DNA from: JBNJFY01 sp051747265
Lineage (GTDB): Bacteria; Bacteroidota; Rhodothermia; Balneolales; Balneolaceae
DNA length: 64,000 bases
Assembly (NCBI GenBank): GCA_051747265.1
Contig: JBNJFY010000007.1
Span: 124,001-188,000, forward strand
Reading direction: 5' to 3'
Each line of letters starts with the position of its first letter. Position 1 is the stretch's first letter. Of the stretch, positions 9,712 to 18,889 are shown one piece after another. The notes under the pieces are model-generated. The model ran no database searches and was not told the origin of the DNA. It was given only the letters and a program-made list of their open reading frames with translations. The translations under genes and the position numbers were made by a program.

Positions 9712-10401
9712 CTAATATCGATAGTCGAAATAGGCGATCTCCCGCGCAAAAACTTTAGCTATTTTATCTCGATCCTCTGGGGACAAGATCTTGTGGTAAT
9801 CCCGATCGTCTTTACGGTACGAGCCTTTTGCACGAGGCAACTGTGGAGTTTCATCCAATTCCAGAATTTCACGTAGCTCATTCATCGATTCCTGCAGGTG
9901 CTCAAACTTAAACACACGATCCACGATGATTTCAGAAAGGGAATCAGAGGTATATAGATCAAATCCTGAGACGGTGTTCGCCAAACCGGACTGGATGAAT
10001 TCGGAAATGGGGGGACGGGGTTTGTTTTTGTAGAACCAGTAATACCAAGAGATCACTTTATCCCAGGGATTACGTTCGAAGGCAAATTTGAAATAGGAAT
10101 CCCAGATTTCGGGATCAATATATTGGCGTATTACCGAAGCGCGGTCATGACGGTGAAATTCTAAACGCTTGCCATGATATATGGCTTTAGCCACATCGCG
10201 AATTGAGTATTGTCGGAAGGGAATTTTATAATTCTGCGGCCCGCGATATCCCAACTCCTGCCTTTTTAACTCATCTTCGTGCTCAAACGGGGTGATGACA
10301 TCTTTCTGCCCACAAAACTTGGAAAGAGCGATTTCAATTGAGGTACCGGCCGTTTTGAGCGTTTTTATAAATATAAAGCGGTGTTTATGAGAAATAATCA
10401 T
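9712..10401 (-). CDS. Sulfotransferase family protein (Sulfotransfer_2 type)
   Basis: 229 residues. The N-terminal FIKTLKTAGTSIE is the PAPS 5'-phosphosulfate loop of the carbohydrate sulfotransferase group, and FAFERNPWDKVISWYYWF is the 3'-phosphate-binding segment with Arg and Ser. Length and order fit bacterial Golgi-type carbohydrate sulfotransferase relatives. It probably sulfates an exopolysaccharide or surface glycan; the substrate is unknown. It is the second sulfotransferase in 5 kb, on the same strand as the first, with a 127-bp element starting 186 bp upstream of its ATG. Confidence 0.85.
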   Translation of the reverse strand: MIISHKHRFIFIKTLKTAGTSIEIALSKFCGQKDVITPFEHEDELKRQELGYRGPQNYKIPFRQYSIRDVAKAIYHGKRLEFHRHDRASVIRQYIDPEIWDSYFKFAFERNPWDKVISWYYWFYKNKPRPPISEFIQSGLANTVSGFDLYTSDSLSEIIVDRVFKFEHLQESMNELREILELDETPQLPRAKGSYRKDDRDYHKILSPEDRDKIAKVFAREIAYFDYRY

Positions 10402-10586
10402 GAACAGGATGATAAGCCAAATGAAAAAGGTCGAATCTCGTAATAGATAATAAAAATCCGATTAGATTCCAGTAGAATAGAAGGCTTAGCATGATTTTTT
10501 TCATTGGGGTGATTTTGCTTAAATGGATCATAAAACCAATCAATCCCAATCTGACCATTCCGAGAATTTTAGCTTGCAGGGTAGGG

Positions 10587-10715
10587 GAGGGCTTTGCAAA
10601 ACTACCTGTCATTGCGAACGTAGTGCGGCAATCCCCTGATTAGATTGTGTAAACGGTGAGTGTTACTACATCTTGGCATGACCGAATAAGTTTCGGAAGG
10701 TTTTGCAAAGCCCTC
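10587..10715 (+). mobile_element. 127-bp MITE-like element, copy 3, with target duplication TAGGG
   Basis: The core of 127 bp (10588-10714) has perfect 15-bp inverted ends. Including one more paired base on each side (G...C) it is bounded by TAGGG at 10582-10586 and TAGGG at 10716-10720, the cleanest direct flanking repeat of the family. The interior is nearly identical to copies 4 and 5. Confidence 0.88.
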
Positions 10716-11049
10716 TAGGGTTGTAGATTTGGACAAAATAGACAGCTAATTCTCTGATGATAGCGAAGCTGATCACAATGGCTATTTCTAAAAATCGGTA
10801 CAAAAGAATCGGTTATTGGCAGTTTCTTGATTACCACATTTTTTAAGCCAGTCTATAATGATAGGTGTGTGATTGAAAGAGAGTGATAGTTAGGTTGCTA
10901 ACAGGACATACAAAAAAAGTCCTGCTTATGTTGCTGCTATATATTCCATATCAAATTGGATCGAGAAACGCTGCTGTTACCTCTCATTTACAATGGTTAT
11001 CGATGCAAGCCATATATCTGATCACCGTGGAACAGTCAAAATGATTGGA

Positions 11050-11099
11050 TTGATTTTGATTAGTTTAATGTTGAAGGATAGGTTGAATATCAAAATCAA
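11050..11099. promoter_or_regulatory. Inverted repeat upstream of the LLM oxidoreductase gene
   Basis: TTGATTTTGAT at 11050-11060 and its exact inverse ATCAAAATCAA at 11089-11099 end 18 bp before the ATG. It could be an operator or an mRNA leader hairpin. There is no direct evidence for function. Confidence 0.35.
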
Positions 11100-11117
11100 A
11101 GAACTGAGAAAGGCTTT

Positions 11118-12146
11118 ATGGAATTAGGGATTTATACCTTTGTTGAAAACACTCCACAGCCGGATACCGGGCAACCGCTTCACCCTTATAAGCGGCTCCA
11201 CAATTTGATGGAAGAAATTGAACTAGCTGATCAGGCTGGTTTGGATGTGTTTGGGATTGGGGAGCACCATCGGGAAGAATACGTATCGTCTGCGCCGACG
11301 GTCATTTTAGGCGCAGCGGCCGCACGAACCCAAAATATCAGGTTGAGTAGCGCGGTGACGGTATTGGGCTCCGAAGATCCGGTCCGGGTGTATCAACAAT
11401 TTGCTACGTTAGATCAGCTCAGTCAGGGAAGAGCGGAAATTATGGTTGGGCGTGGATCCTTTGTCGAATCCTTTCCGCTGTTTGGGTACGATCTGAATGA
11501 CTATTCCGAGCTATTTGAAGAGAAGCTGCAACTGCTGCTTAAGCTACGGGAAGAGGAAGTAATCAGCTGGGAGGGAAAACACCGGCCGCCGATTAACAAT
11601 CGTGGAGTGTACCCGCAACCGATGCAGGAGAAAATTCCGGTTTGGCGCGCGGTCGGGGGGACGCCGGAATCCGCCTACCGGGCGGGATATCTGGGACTTC
11701 CCATGGCTTTGGGGATCATTGGCGGAAATCCTGAGCGGTTCAAACCCATGGCTGAGATTCACAAACGTGGAGCTCGGGAGGCTGGGCACAAGGAAATGCC
11801 GGCATTGAGTATTAACTCACATGGTTTCATTGAAGAGGACTCCCAAAAAGCCAGGGATATTGCCTTTCCGGCCTTTAAGGAAACCATGGATAAGATTGGC
11901 AAGGAGCGGGGTTGGCCACCGATGAGTCGCCAACAGTTTGATGCCTCCACGCAGCTTAATGGAGCCAATGTGGTGGGTAGTCCACAGGAAGTGATCGATA
12001 AAATCCTGCATCAACAGCAGATATTCGAGCACGATCGATTTTTACTGCAGATGAGTGTGGGCAGTATTCCGCACAAACAATTACTCCGCTCCATCGAACT
12101 GTTCGCGACTGAGGTGGCTCCGGCGGTGCAAAAAGAGTTGGCTTAG
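11118..12146 (+). CDS. LLM class flavin-dependent oxidoreductase
   Basis: 342 residues matching the luciferase-like monooxygenase fold over its whole length. The start MELGIYTFVENT, the block FGIGEHHREEYVSSAP and IRLSSAVTVLGSEDPVRVYQ are typical of this family, which uses FMN or F420 in a TIM barrel. The C-terminal VVGSPQEVIDKI block is also characteristic. It probably oxidises a small organic substrate in the cytoplasm; no substrate can be read. ATG is preceded by GAAAGG at suitable spacing. It is monocistronic. Confidence 0.92.
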   Translation: MELGIYTFVENTPQPDTGQPLHPYKRLHNLMEEIELADQAGLDVFGIGEHHREEYVSSAPTVILGAAAARTQNIRLSSAVTVLGSEDPVRVYQQFATLDQLSQGRAEIMVGRGSFVESFPLFGYDLNDYSELFEEKLQLLLKLREEEVISWEGKHRPPINNRGVYPQPMQEKIPVWRAVGGTPESAYRAGYLGLPMALGIIGGNPERFKPMAEIHKRGAREAGHKEMPALSINSHGFIEEDSQKARDIAFPAFKETMDKIGKERGWPPMSRQQFDASTQLNGANVVGSPQEVIDKILHQQQIFEHDRFLLQMSVGSIPHKQLLRSIELFATEVAPAVQKELA

Positions 12147-12224
12147 GTTCAATACGCTGGTGGACATTGTAATACCAACTGATTATCTACCTTAAAAGCG
12201 GGTTTAACTTCGTGGGGACACTTC

Positions 12225-13046
12225 ATGAATCAGGATTCATCATTGGGTTGGCGCCATCGCTTGCATGAGATCATATTTGAGGCGGATACCCGAGCCGGTA
12301 AAGCGTTTGACGTTGCCTTAATTGTCAGTATCGTGGTCAGCGTTTTGGTGGTCATGCTGGATAGTGTGGCCGAATACCGGGCCAACTATGGCGATTGGTT
12401 TTATCGCCTGGAGTGGTTTTTCACTATTCTGTTTACCATCGAATATGTACTCCGGATTGCCACAGTAGAACGAGTAAAAGGGTATATATTTAGCTTTTAT
12501 GGGCTGGTAGACTTGTTCTCCATTCTGCCTACGTATATCAGTTTATTGTTGCCCGGGAGCCAGTATTTCTTGGTGCTAAGGGTACTTCGTGTACTCAGAA
12601 TATTTCGAGTGCTTAAATTTACGCAGTATTTGATCGAAGTGGATCAACTACGAAAAGCATTGAAGTCTTCGAGACGAAAAATTACTGTTTTCATCTTCAC
12701 CGTGGTAACCATAACCGTTATTGTGGGTTCCCTGATGTACATTATCGAAGGCGCGGAGAATGGCTTCACCAGTATTCCTAAAAGCATTTACTGGGCGATT
12801 GTGACCTTGACCACAGTCGGCTATGGCGATATCTCACCGCAGACCAACTTGGGGCAGATGCTTTCTGCGGCGATTATGATTATGGGGTATGGAATTATAG
12901 CCGTACCCACAGGTATCGTTACGGTAGAATTGAGCCGTGCTCAACCATCGAAGAAGTCCACGGAAGTGTGTCGCTACTGTTCCCGCGAAGGTCACGATGC
13001 GGATGCTGAATTTTGCAAATACTGCGGGGGTAGACTCAATCCCTGA
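12225..13046 (+). CDS. Voltage-gated-type potassium channel with C-terminal zinc ribbon
   Basis: 273 residues with six predicted membrane helices. S4 is LVLRVLRVLRIFRVLKF (residues 117-132) with Arg every third position. The pore helix is followed by the K+ selectivity filter TVGYGD (197-202). Helices S5 and S6 flank it. After S6 there is a compact CxxC-x11-CxxC module (Cys249, Cys252, Cys264, Cys267) that should bind zinc in the cytoplasm; most bacterial Kv proteins lack it or carry RCK or cNMP domains instead. The start has GGGGA a few bases upstream. It is convergent with the nitrilase gene 14 bp downstream. Confidence 0.92.
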   Translation: MNQDSSLGWRHRLHEIIFEADTRAGKAFDVALIVSIVVSVLVVMLDSVAEYRANYGDWFYRLEWFFTILFTIEYVLRIATVERVKGYIFSFYGLVDLFSILPTYISLLLPGSQYFLVLRVLRVLRIFRVLKFTQYLIEVDQLRKALKSSRRKITVFIFTVVTITVIVGSLMYIIEGAENGFTSIPKSIYWAIVTLTTVGYGDISPQTNLGQMLSAAIMIMGYGIIAVPTGIVTVELSRAQPSKKSTEVCRYCSREGHDADAEFCKYCGGRLNP

Positions 13047-13060
13047 TGCAATAATGCAAA

Positions 13061-14026
13061 CTATTTATTGACATCGAGAATACTTTGCCGAGTTCGATCT
13101 ACGGACAAACTAGTTACATCCGGCCGGGAATAATGCCCAACGGGATCGAAGTTTTGCCGCTCTTCTAGCACGCGATTAAAATCCAGCGTCTCTATAAGTA
13201 GGCCTTCCTTATCAGTAACGGGTTCCAGGATCCATTCACCATCCGGTCCGGCGATACAGCTGCCGCCATTAGCCAGGGTATCCGGGGCATTCGCTAAAAT
13301 TTTGTCTAGATGAGGCGTGTCAGTGGGAAAATCCGCTTTGGACATTAATGAGGATACAGAAAGTACATAGGAGCGACTTTCCCGGGCGATAAAGCGCGTG
13401 ATATCCCGCGTATTGTGGTCGGATCCCGGCCAAACAGCCACATGGAGGTTTTCCCCCATTCCATAAAGCGCTGTGCGGGAGAGGGGCATCCAGTTTTCCC
13501 AGCAGTTGAGGCCGCCCACGGTAAACTCTTTAAGGGTATGCACCTGCAAGCCATGACCATCACCGGGCGACCAGGTCAAACGCTCTTCGTAGGTAGGACG
13601 CATCTTGCGGTGCACGGATTGGATTTGTCCTTGTTGATCAATGTAGATTAAGCTGCAATACAAGCTATGTCCGCCACGGTTGCCCGGGCGTTCTACAGTA
13701 CCCAGATATACGGCAATTTGATGTTCACGTGCTAAGCTGCATACCTCATCAAGATCACCGGCTTCAATTTGAATGGCGTTACGCGCGTAATGCGCATGCA
13801 GCTCTTTCTGAACTGAAGAATCAAATTCAGCACCGTTGGTAAGACCAATCCAGAATGGGTAACCGGGAACCAGAGCTTCCCCGAAAGCAATGAGGTCACA
13901 AGATTGGTCAGCAGCGTCTAAAATACCAGATGTAACTTTATCGAGAGTGCCTTGTTTATTTAGCCAAACCGGTGTCGTTTGGTCCAAAGCGACTCGCAAT
14001 AGTGCTTTTGGGGACGTATCGTTCAT
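13061..14026 (-). CDS. Carbon-nitrogen hydrolase, nitrilase family
   Basis: 321 residues, the usual size for nitrilases. The catalytic triad is visible as Glu50 in AFGEALVPGYPFW, Lys141 in HRKMRPTYEERL and Cys175 in GGLNCWENWMP. The sequence around Cys (CWEN) is that of true nitrilases and cyanide hydratases rather than of amidases or beta-ureidopropionases. It would convert an organic nitrile to acid plus ammonia in the cytosol. Substrate class (aliphatic or arylacetonitrile) is not determinable. Confidence 0.92.
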   Translation of the reverse strand: MNDTSPKALLRVALDQTTPVWLNKQGTLDKVTSGILDAADQSCDLIAFGEALVPGYPFWIGLTNGAEFDSSVQKELHAHYARNAIQIEAGDLDEVCSLAREHQIAVYLGTVERPGNRGGHSLYCSLIYIDQQGQIQSVHRKMRPTYEERLTWSPGDGHGLQVHTLKEFTVGGLNCWENWMPLSRTALYGMGENLHVAVWPGSDHNTRDITRFIARESRSYVLSVSSLMSKADFPTDTPHLDKILANAPDTLANGGSCIAGPDGEWILEPVTDKEGLLIETLDFNRVLEERQNFDPVGHYSRPDVTSLSVDRTRQSILDVNK

Positions 14027-14110
14027 TAATACCTAATTTTAATAAGTTGTATGATTGGAACTAGAAAACAAGGTTATAGAGCTTATTTAAGAATTTCTGA
14101 ATTTCAAACA

Positions 14111-14148
14111 ATTAAAAAAGCCTTTTCATAATTAAATGAAAAGGCTTT
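14111..14148 (-). terminator. Terminator of the fasciclin gene
   Basis: AAAGCCTTTTCAT (14117-14129) pairs perfectly with ATGAAAAGGCTTT (14136-14148). On the minus strand a run of T follows, so it mainly ends the leftward fasciclin transcript. A weaker TTTCTCATTT tail lies on the plus side. Confidence 0.85.
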
Positions 14149-14177
14149 CTCATTTGAGAGTATTGAAAAGCGAGGAG

Positions 14178-14612
14178 CTATTCGGTAATCAAATCATCTA
14201 CAATGTAAACCACACCATTGGAAGGGGATTCATCGGTATCTTTTATGGACACCCCCATCTGATTCTCCACTTGATCTTGGGGTACGGAGCCCTGGTACAA
14301 ATGGCTCTGAACCATTTGTTGTAGCTGGGCCTGATCGGCAGGAAGATTTTCCGTATCGATGCCATTGTTTTTCAGAGCTTCATTACTGGGTGCCAGTATG
14401 GTATAAGGACCTGGCTCTTTTAAAATTTGAGCATATCCCGACTTATCCAACATTTTGGCAAACCCTGTGGTTTCTTCATTGGACTCCATGACATCAATAA
14501 CCGTTTCACCCTCTGCAGGTTCACCTTGTGCGTAGACCGTAGATATGCTTACCGCCAAACTAAGCATAAGCATGAATGAAAGCGTAGATAGAAATTTTGA
14601 TAAATTCTTCAT
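14178..14612 (-). CDS. Exported fasciclin (FAS1) domain protein
   Basis: 144 residues. A signal peptide ends at VYAQ (about residue 29). The remainder is a single short FAS1 domain with the H1 motif GPYTILAPSNEAL and the H2 motif NGVVYIVDDLI. FAS1 domains mediate adhesion or extracellular matrix binding. The domain is near the short end of the family, and the middle segment is acidic and Gln-rich. It is monocistronic with its own terminator. A second FAS1 protein lies at 56346-56897. Confidence 0.9.
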   Translation of the reverse strand: MKNLSKFLSTLSFMLMLSLAVSISTVYAQGEPAEGETVIDVMESNEETTGFAKMLDKSGYAQILKEPGPYTILAPSNEALKNNGIDTENLPADQAQLQQMVQSHLYQGSVPQDQVENQMGVSIKDTDESPSNGVVYIVDDLITE

Positions 14613-15144
14613 TGGTAGAGTCGTATTTATTTGGGATTAATGAAGTAGTATATATGCTAACTAGGTGTAGGGAGTTATATTGTATTAAATGTACATTTTA
14701 AAAAAAATGTATTAAAAATATATTAATGGCGATGTATTCGTATAACAAAAATAATTTTTTAGTGTTATCGCATAATCATGTTATGAGCATGGGGTAAGAT
14801 CTATAATAGTAGTAAAAATCTATCTCAAACTGGTATTCCTAGTATCTCATTGGATATCATGCTTGGAATCCTAATCGTCCCCGAAGATTAGGGATACCGC
14901 TTCATATCGAAGGGGAGCTGGTCAATCGTTTAGCATTGAAACTGGGATCGCAAGACGCCTTTATTTTGATATATCCCAGTTCTAATAAAATCTGTTTGGA
15001 ATACTATTTAAGACATTATTTGGTCTGCAGTTATGAAAAGAGGCAAAAAATAGTATACTTGTCTAATTGCGTGATCTACAGAGGAATTTTTTAACAGTGC
15101 TATCTTGCCGGATTAAGCGGGAATAGAGGGAGATATTTGCAAAG
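14613..15144. other. Intergenic region with an untracked open frame lacking a start codon
   Basis: 530 bp upstream of both divergent genes. On the plus strand 14843-15094 is open for 83 codons with a protein-like composition (for example LGIPLHIEGELVNRLALKLG) but contains no ATG or GTG, only a TTG at 14936. It may be a gene remnant or chance. The segment next to the fasciclin gene is AT-rich promoter-like DNA. Confidence 0.4.
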
Positions 15145-17202
15145 ATGAAAAGCAGCAATCCAGCTACCACATTGGCTACGCCCAATTTGGATCAAACCAT
15201 CCAGCAGATGGATGAAAAGGTGGAAGAATTCCGTGCTCACAATGATAGGCGTGAGCGGTTCTTATTGATGTATCGCACCTTTAAACGTGAACTGCGGAAA
15301 AATTTGCAGGAGGGACGGTTTCTGGATCATCAGTGGTCGGAAGCGATCTGTTGCCGGATGGGCGGTATGTATTTTGAGGCCTTGGAAGCCTATGAACAAC
15401 ATATAGAGAACTGTCCGAAATCCTGGCAGATCTGTTTTGACGCCGCTCGCGACAAAGAGACCAACCTGTTGCAGGATGCCCTGATGGGGATGAACGCGCA
15501 CATCAACTATGATTTAACCGTTTGCGTGTATGATGTGATGAAGCAGAATGGAGATTTTGAAGCGTTATCACCAGACGCCACTACCCCCTTGGTGGATCGC
15601 AAGTTGAATGCGTTACTCAAGAAGCGATATTTTGACTATCTGCTGATCAATCAGATTGCCTGGGAAAGTATTCCGCTCATCCAGGATGTATTGACCAATC
15701 GTTTTTCTACCGTTTTAGGCTGGTTGAATAAGGCTTCTTTTCGGTTTAGCCGGGCATTGGTGGAGCGTCTCATTCTGGATTATCGGGATCGGGCCTGGAC
15801 CCATGCGTTACTGCTACTCAGTTCGGCCAATGAGGAGGAGCATCAACAGATACGATCATTTATGGATGATCTGTCGGTTAGTAATACTCGTCTGATTCGC
15901 CAATTTGTCTCTTTCAATCCACTAAAACTCATCCGACCGGCCCTACAACCGGAGACTATTGAAAAAGCGTCCGAAAAGGTGCTGGATCCGGTGGTTGCCG
16001 ATCTGCTCAAGCGAAAATTGAGGCAGCGGGAAACCTCTGAATATGCGGCTCGAACCCTGGTGGAGTATGGGAACGCGGCCGTGCCGTATCTGGATCATAT
16101 GTTGAAGTCAGAGTCTGATGATATCTATTTGGTTAAGGATGTATTTCACATATTGGGTAAAATTGGTACGCAGGAATCAGCGGAGTTAGTCACTCAGAAA
16201 TTGAATGAGGTGACATTTCCCACCTACATCCTTTGGCATGCGCTCTATCATCACCCCGATGAAATAATTCGAGCATTTTGTTCGGCGGATCGAATTTACC
16301 AACAGATGGAATCCCTTTTTGAGACCTATCTGGATCAGGCACAGATGACTATGGATCTGGACGAATTACCGGAGGATTCCCTGTTCAAACGCACACTGGC
16401 CGATCGACGCAAGAAGGGAGCCGAGCTTCTTCAACTGCTATTAAAGCTTCTGCAAATTAACCATGGATACGATAAGTCAGATGCAGACCTTCGGGAAAAT
16501 GAGCAGTTCATGGTGATTTTGCGTCAGGATAAAGGTGGCAGCTGGGCGGAGCTGGTTAAACAGATTTTGGAGGAAGAGGTTCAATCGGTGTTAGATACTC
16601 GAATCCCTACCTTCCGCCTGCAAGCTATGAGCGCCGAGCAGCGAGTAGCATCTATTTTGGAGGGGCCGGATGAGTGGCTTCAACTCTGTTTATACGAAGA
16701 CGCACAATCAGAACTCTTTCCCTGGGATATTGACATTGCAACCCCAACCGTAGCTGACAAGACCATGATTTCAACCGTTGAGAAGGTACTCTATCTGAAG
16801 AATGTAGAACTATTTAACGAGATTCCGGCGGAGGACTTGACCAGTATCGCCAAAGTTGCGCAGGAACATGCGTTTAGTCCCCAAGAGGCTTTAATCGAGC
16901 AGGGGACTCCGGGTAAAAACTTGTATATCATTACTGAAGGTCAAGTTGAGGTTGTGAAGGACGATTCGGTGGTAACTACGCTGAGTGAAGGAGATGTACT
17001 GGGAGAGATCTCCTTGTTAACCGAATCCAGCGCCTCGGCAGATTGCTTAGCGGAAACAAAAGTGAGTACATTGCAGATTAACCAAGACGACTTCCTGGAT
17101 TTTCTATACGAAGGGTACCCCGAAATAGCCCTGGGGTTGATAAAAGTGCTGATCCATCGCTTGGAGCAAACCACCGAACGACTGAAGGTTACGCCGGCTT
17201 AA
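15145..17202 (+). CDS. DUF5995 - HEAT-like - cyclic-nucleotide-binding-domain fusion protein
   Basis: 685 residues, soluble. Residues 15-250 resemble DUF5995, with the family hallmark GMNAHINYDL preceded by WQICFDAARD. Residues 285-380 look like HEAT repeats (YAARTLVEYGNAAVPYLDHM). Residues 551-685 form a cNMP-binding fold. Its phosphate-binding cassette region GDVLGEISLLTESSASADC keeps the Gly-Glu but has Ser in place of the usual Arg, so cyclic nucleotide binding is doubtful. There is no DNA-binding or catalytic domain, so it may be a scaffold or sensor. It is convergent with the hydrolase gene 2 bp downstream. Confidence 0.82.
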   Translation: MKSSNPATTLATPNLDQTIQQMDEKVEEFRAHNDRRERFLLMYRTFKRELRKNLQEGRFLDHQWSEAICCRMGGMYFEALEAYEQHIENCPKSWQICFDAARDKETNLLQDALMGMNAHINYDLTVCVYDVMKQNGDFEALSPDATTPLVDRKLNALLKKRYFDYLLINQIAWESIPLIQDVLTNRFSTVLGWLNKASFRFSRALVERLILDYRDRAWTHALLLLSSANEEEHQQIRSFMDDLSVSNTRLIRQFVSFNPLKLIRPALQPETIEKASEKVLDPVVADLLKRKLRQRETSEYAARTLVEYGNAAVPYLDHMLKSESDDIYLVKDVFHILGKIGTQESAELVTQKLNEVTFPTYILWHALYHHPDEIIRAFCSADRIYQQMESLFETYLDQAQMTMDLDELPEDSLFKRTLADRRKKGAELLQLLLKLLQINHGYDKSDADLRENEQFMVILRQDKGGSWAELVKQILEEEVQSVLDTRIPTFRLQAMSAEQRVASILEGPDEWLQLCLYEDAQSELFPWDIDIATPTVADKTMISTVEKVLYLKNVELFNEIPAEDLTSIAKVAQEHAFSPQEALIEQGTPGKNLYIITEGQVEVVKDDSVVTTLSEGDVLGEISLLTESSASADCLAETKVSTLQINQDDFLDFLYEGYPEIALGLIKVLIHRLEQTTERLKVTPA

Positions 17203-17204
17203 CT

Positions 17205-18692
17205 CTATATGGTCTGTTGATTCCGATTTGGGGTTGCGGATTGGGGAAATAGAGCCATCACGATACTGAGCAAAGCCCCCAATACGATCACCCAACCCAG
17301 CCAACCAGCGACACCCGGAAAAATAGAAGTGACCATTAGATAGGGCTGCTGGGTAGCACAAAAGAATCCTACCAAGACGGCAATACCTAGTCCGAATTGA
17401 ACAAGTCGTTTATCCCGTTTAGGACCTGACCAAGGAGCCCAATATCGACGTTTAGAATATACTCCGGTGATGAAACGCAGGAGTAAGGCCAACCAACCGA
17501 TACCGATGGTAATAGTTAGGCCCCATAAGAATTGTACGGCAGTGTGAATACGTCCCATTTTAATCTGATCAACACCTACCCAATGTCCCCAATCAGTGAG
17601 AAGCGCTGCAATGACCGGCCAGCTACGTTGGCTGTTGGCAAGAATGATCACCCCATCACCGGTGGCGGGAATCATATGAAAATGGGTCATCCAACCGTGC
17701 CCTTGTCCGCCGTGCCAAACCGCTTTGCTCTGATCCGGTAATCGTTCCAGAAAATGACCCAATCCATATCCATCAGCTACAAAATCATAGATACCCAACT
17801 CCTGTGAATATGCAGTGTACATTTCCTGAAGACTACGAGAGGATAATAAGGCGGTATCCGCTTTTTTGACTACAGAATAGCTGGCACCGGCAAACCGAGC
17901 AATGTCGGAGACCGTGGCTATGAGTCCACCGGAAGGTTGAGCGGGATAAACATAAGGGTCTACCGGCTGACCATTGGTTTCGTAGCCCTGCGGCATATAC
18001 TGATAGAGCGAATCGTGCCAGTCAAAGGTAGATTGGTGCATACCGAGTGGGTTAAACAGAGCGGTCTGCATATACTGTTCAAATGATTGGGCGGTGACTT
18101 TTTCAATCAGCAGTTGAAGTAAATTATAACCCACATTGGAATAGAAAAACTGCGTGTCTGGCGGATAGACGTATTGCATCTCTCGTTCTAGATAGCTAAT
18201 CAAATTGGGAAGTTCTGTCCCCGGTGAATATTCCTCACCGATGGTACCCAGGTCTAAACCGGATCGTTGAGCGAGTAACTGACGTACCGTTATTTGAGCA
18301 TCTTGTGGCAAGAGGGCCGTCCGCAGTGAATCCGATAAATATGTTTGAACGGGAAGGTCCAAATCGACTTTGCCCCGCTCCACCAACTGCATGACGCCCC
18401 AAGCGGTCACCGATTTGGAGATGGATTCTACTCGGAACATAGCATCCAGCGTGAGAGGCCGTTGGTTTTCCTGATCCGCCCATCCATAAGCTTGCGACCA
18501 TACCATCGTACCTTTCGTCAGGATAGCTACGCTTATTCCCGGGACGTCATAGCTATTCATTACTTGGGGAATTCGATCCTCCCAATAACTAGTGAACTCT
18601 TGGAGTGGAGCGTGGGGAAGGGGTTTGCTTGATTCACATCCGCTAACAACTGTGAATAGTAGAATGATCACCCAGTATAGATGTATTCTCAT
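17205..18692 (-). CDS. Serine beta-lactamase-family hydrolase lipoprotein with C-terminal membrane domain
   Basis: 495 residues. Lipoprotein signal with Cys19 in VVSGCE. The penicillin-binding-protein-like fold is shown by the SISK tetrad (Ser90, Lys93), YSN (184-186) and HGG (327-329). Residues about 380-490 contain three or four hydrophobic helices, an appended membrane domain seen in some class C-like esterases or D-aminopeptidases. It probably hydrolyses an ester or amide in the periplasm; true beta-lactam resistance activity is not implied. Regulation is not visible. Confidence 0.87.
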   Translation of the reverse strand: MRIHLYWVIILLFTVVSGCESSKPLPHAPLQEFTSYWEDRIPQVMNSYDVPGISVAILTKGTMVWSQAYGWADQENQRPLTLDAMFRVESISKSVTAWGVMQLVERGKVDLDLPVQTYLSDSLRTALLPQDAQITVRQLLAQRSGLDLGTIGEEYSPGTELPNLISYLEREMQYVYPPDTQFFYSNVGYNLLQLLIEKVTAQSFEQYMQTALFNPLGMHQSTFDWHDSLYQYMPQGYETNGQPVDPYVYPAQPSGGLIATVSDIARFAGASYSVVKKADTALLSSRSLQEMYTAYSQELGIYDFVADGYGLGHFLERLPDQSKAVWHGGQGHGWMTHFHMIPATGDGVIILANSQRSWPVIAALLTDWGHWVGVDQIKMGRIHTAVQFLWGLTITIGIGWLALLLRFITGVYSKRRYWAPWSGPKRDKRLVQFGLGIAVLVGFFCATQQPYLMVTSIFPGVAGWLGWVIVLGALLSIVMALFPQSATPNRNQQTI

Positions 18693-18889
18693 CTGTTAAA
18701 TCCTTTGAAATCGTTCAGAATAGAAACTAGCTAAATTTTCAGACTCAACATGTAGGTGAAATACAGATTCCTCCAAGTAGAGAATTTCCCTATGACATTG
18801 CATGTGAACGTAAACGGCTGGTGCTATTGTTTTTATATACAGTAGTAAACATTAAATGATCAATTGAAAAGAAATTTTGGAGAGCTGTA

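Larger units (their letters stand above)
10402..11117. other. Gene-free stretch with 127-bp element and two small inverted repeats
   Basis: It contains the third 127-bp element, a small hairpin CAGGAC/GTCCTG near 10901-10923 with an A-rich loop, and the 11-bp inverted repeat before the LLM gene. A short minus frame starting inside the element is judged spurious. Nothing else is recognisable. Confidence 0.6.

Noticed and set aside
10385..10612. Minus frame starting MTGSFAKPS before the second sulfotransferase
   Set aside because: The start is inside a 127-bp mobile element and the same MTGSFAKPS start appears at 33849; the rest has no recognisable content.
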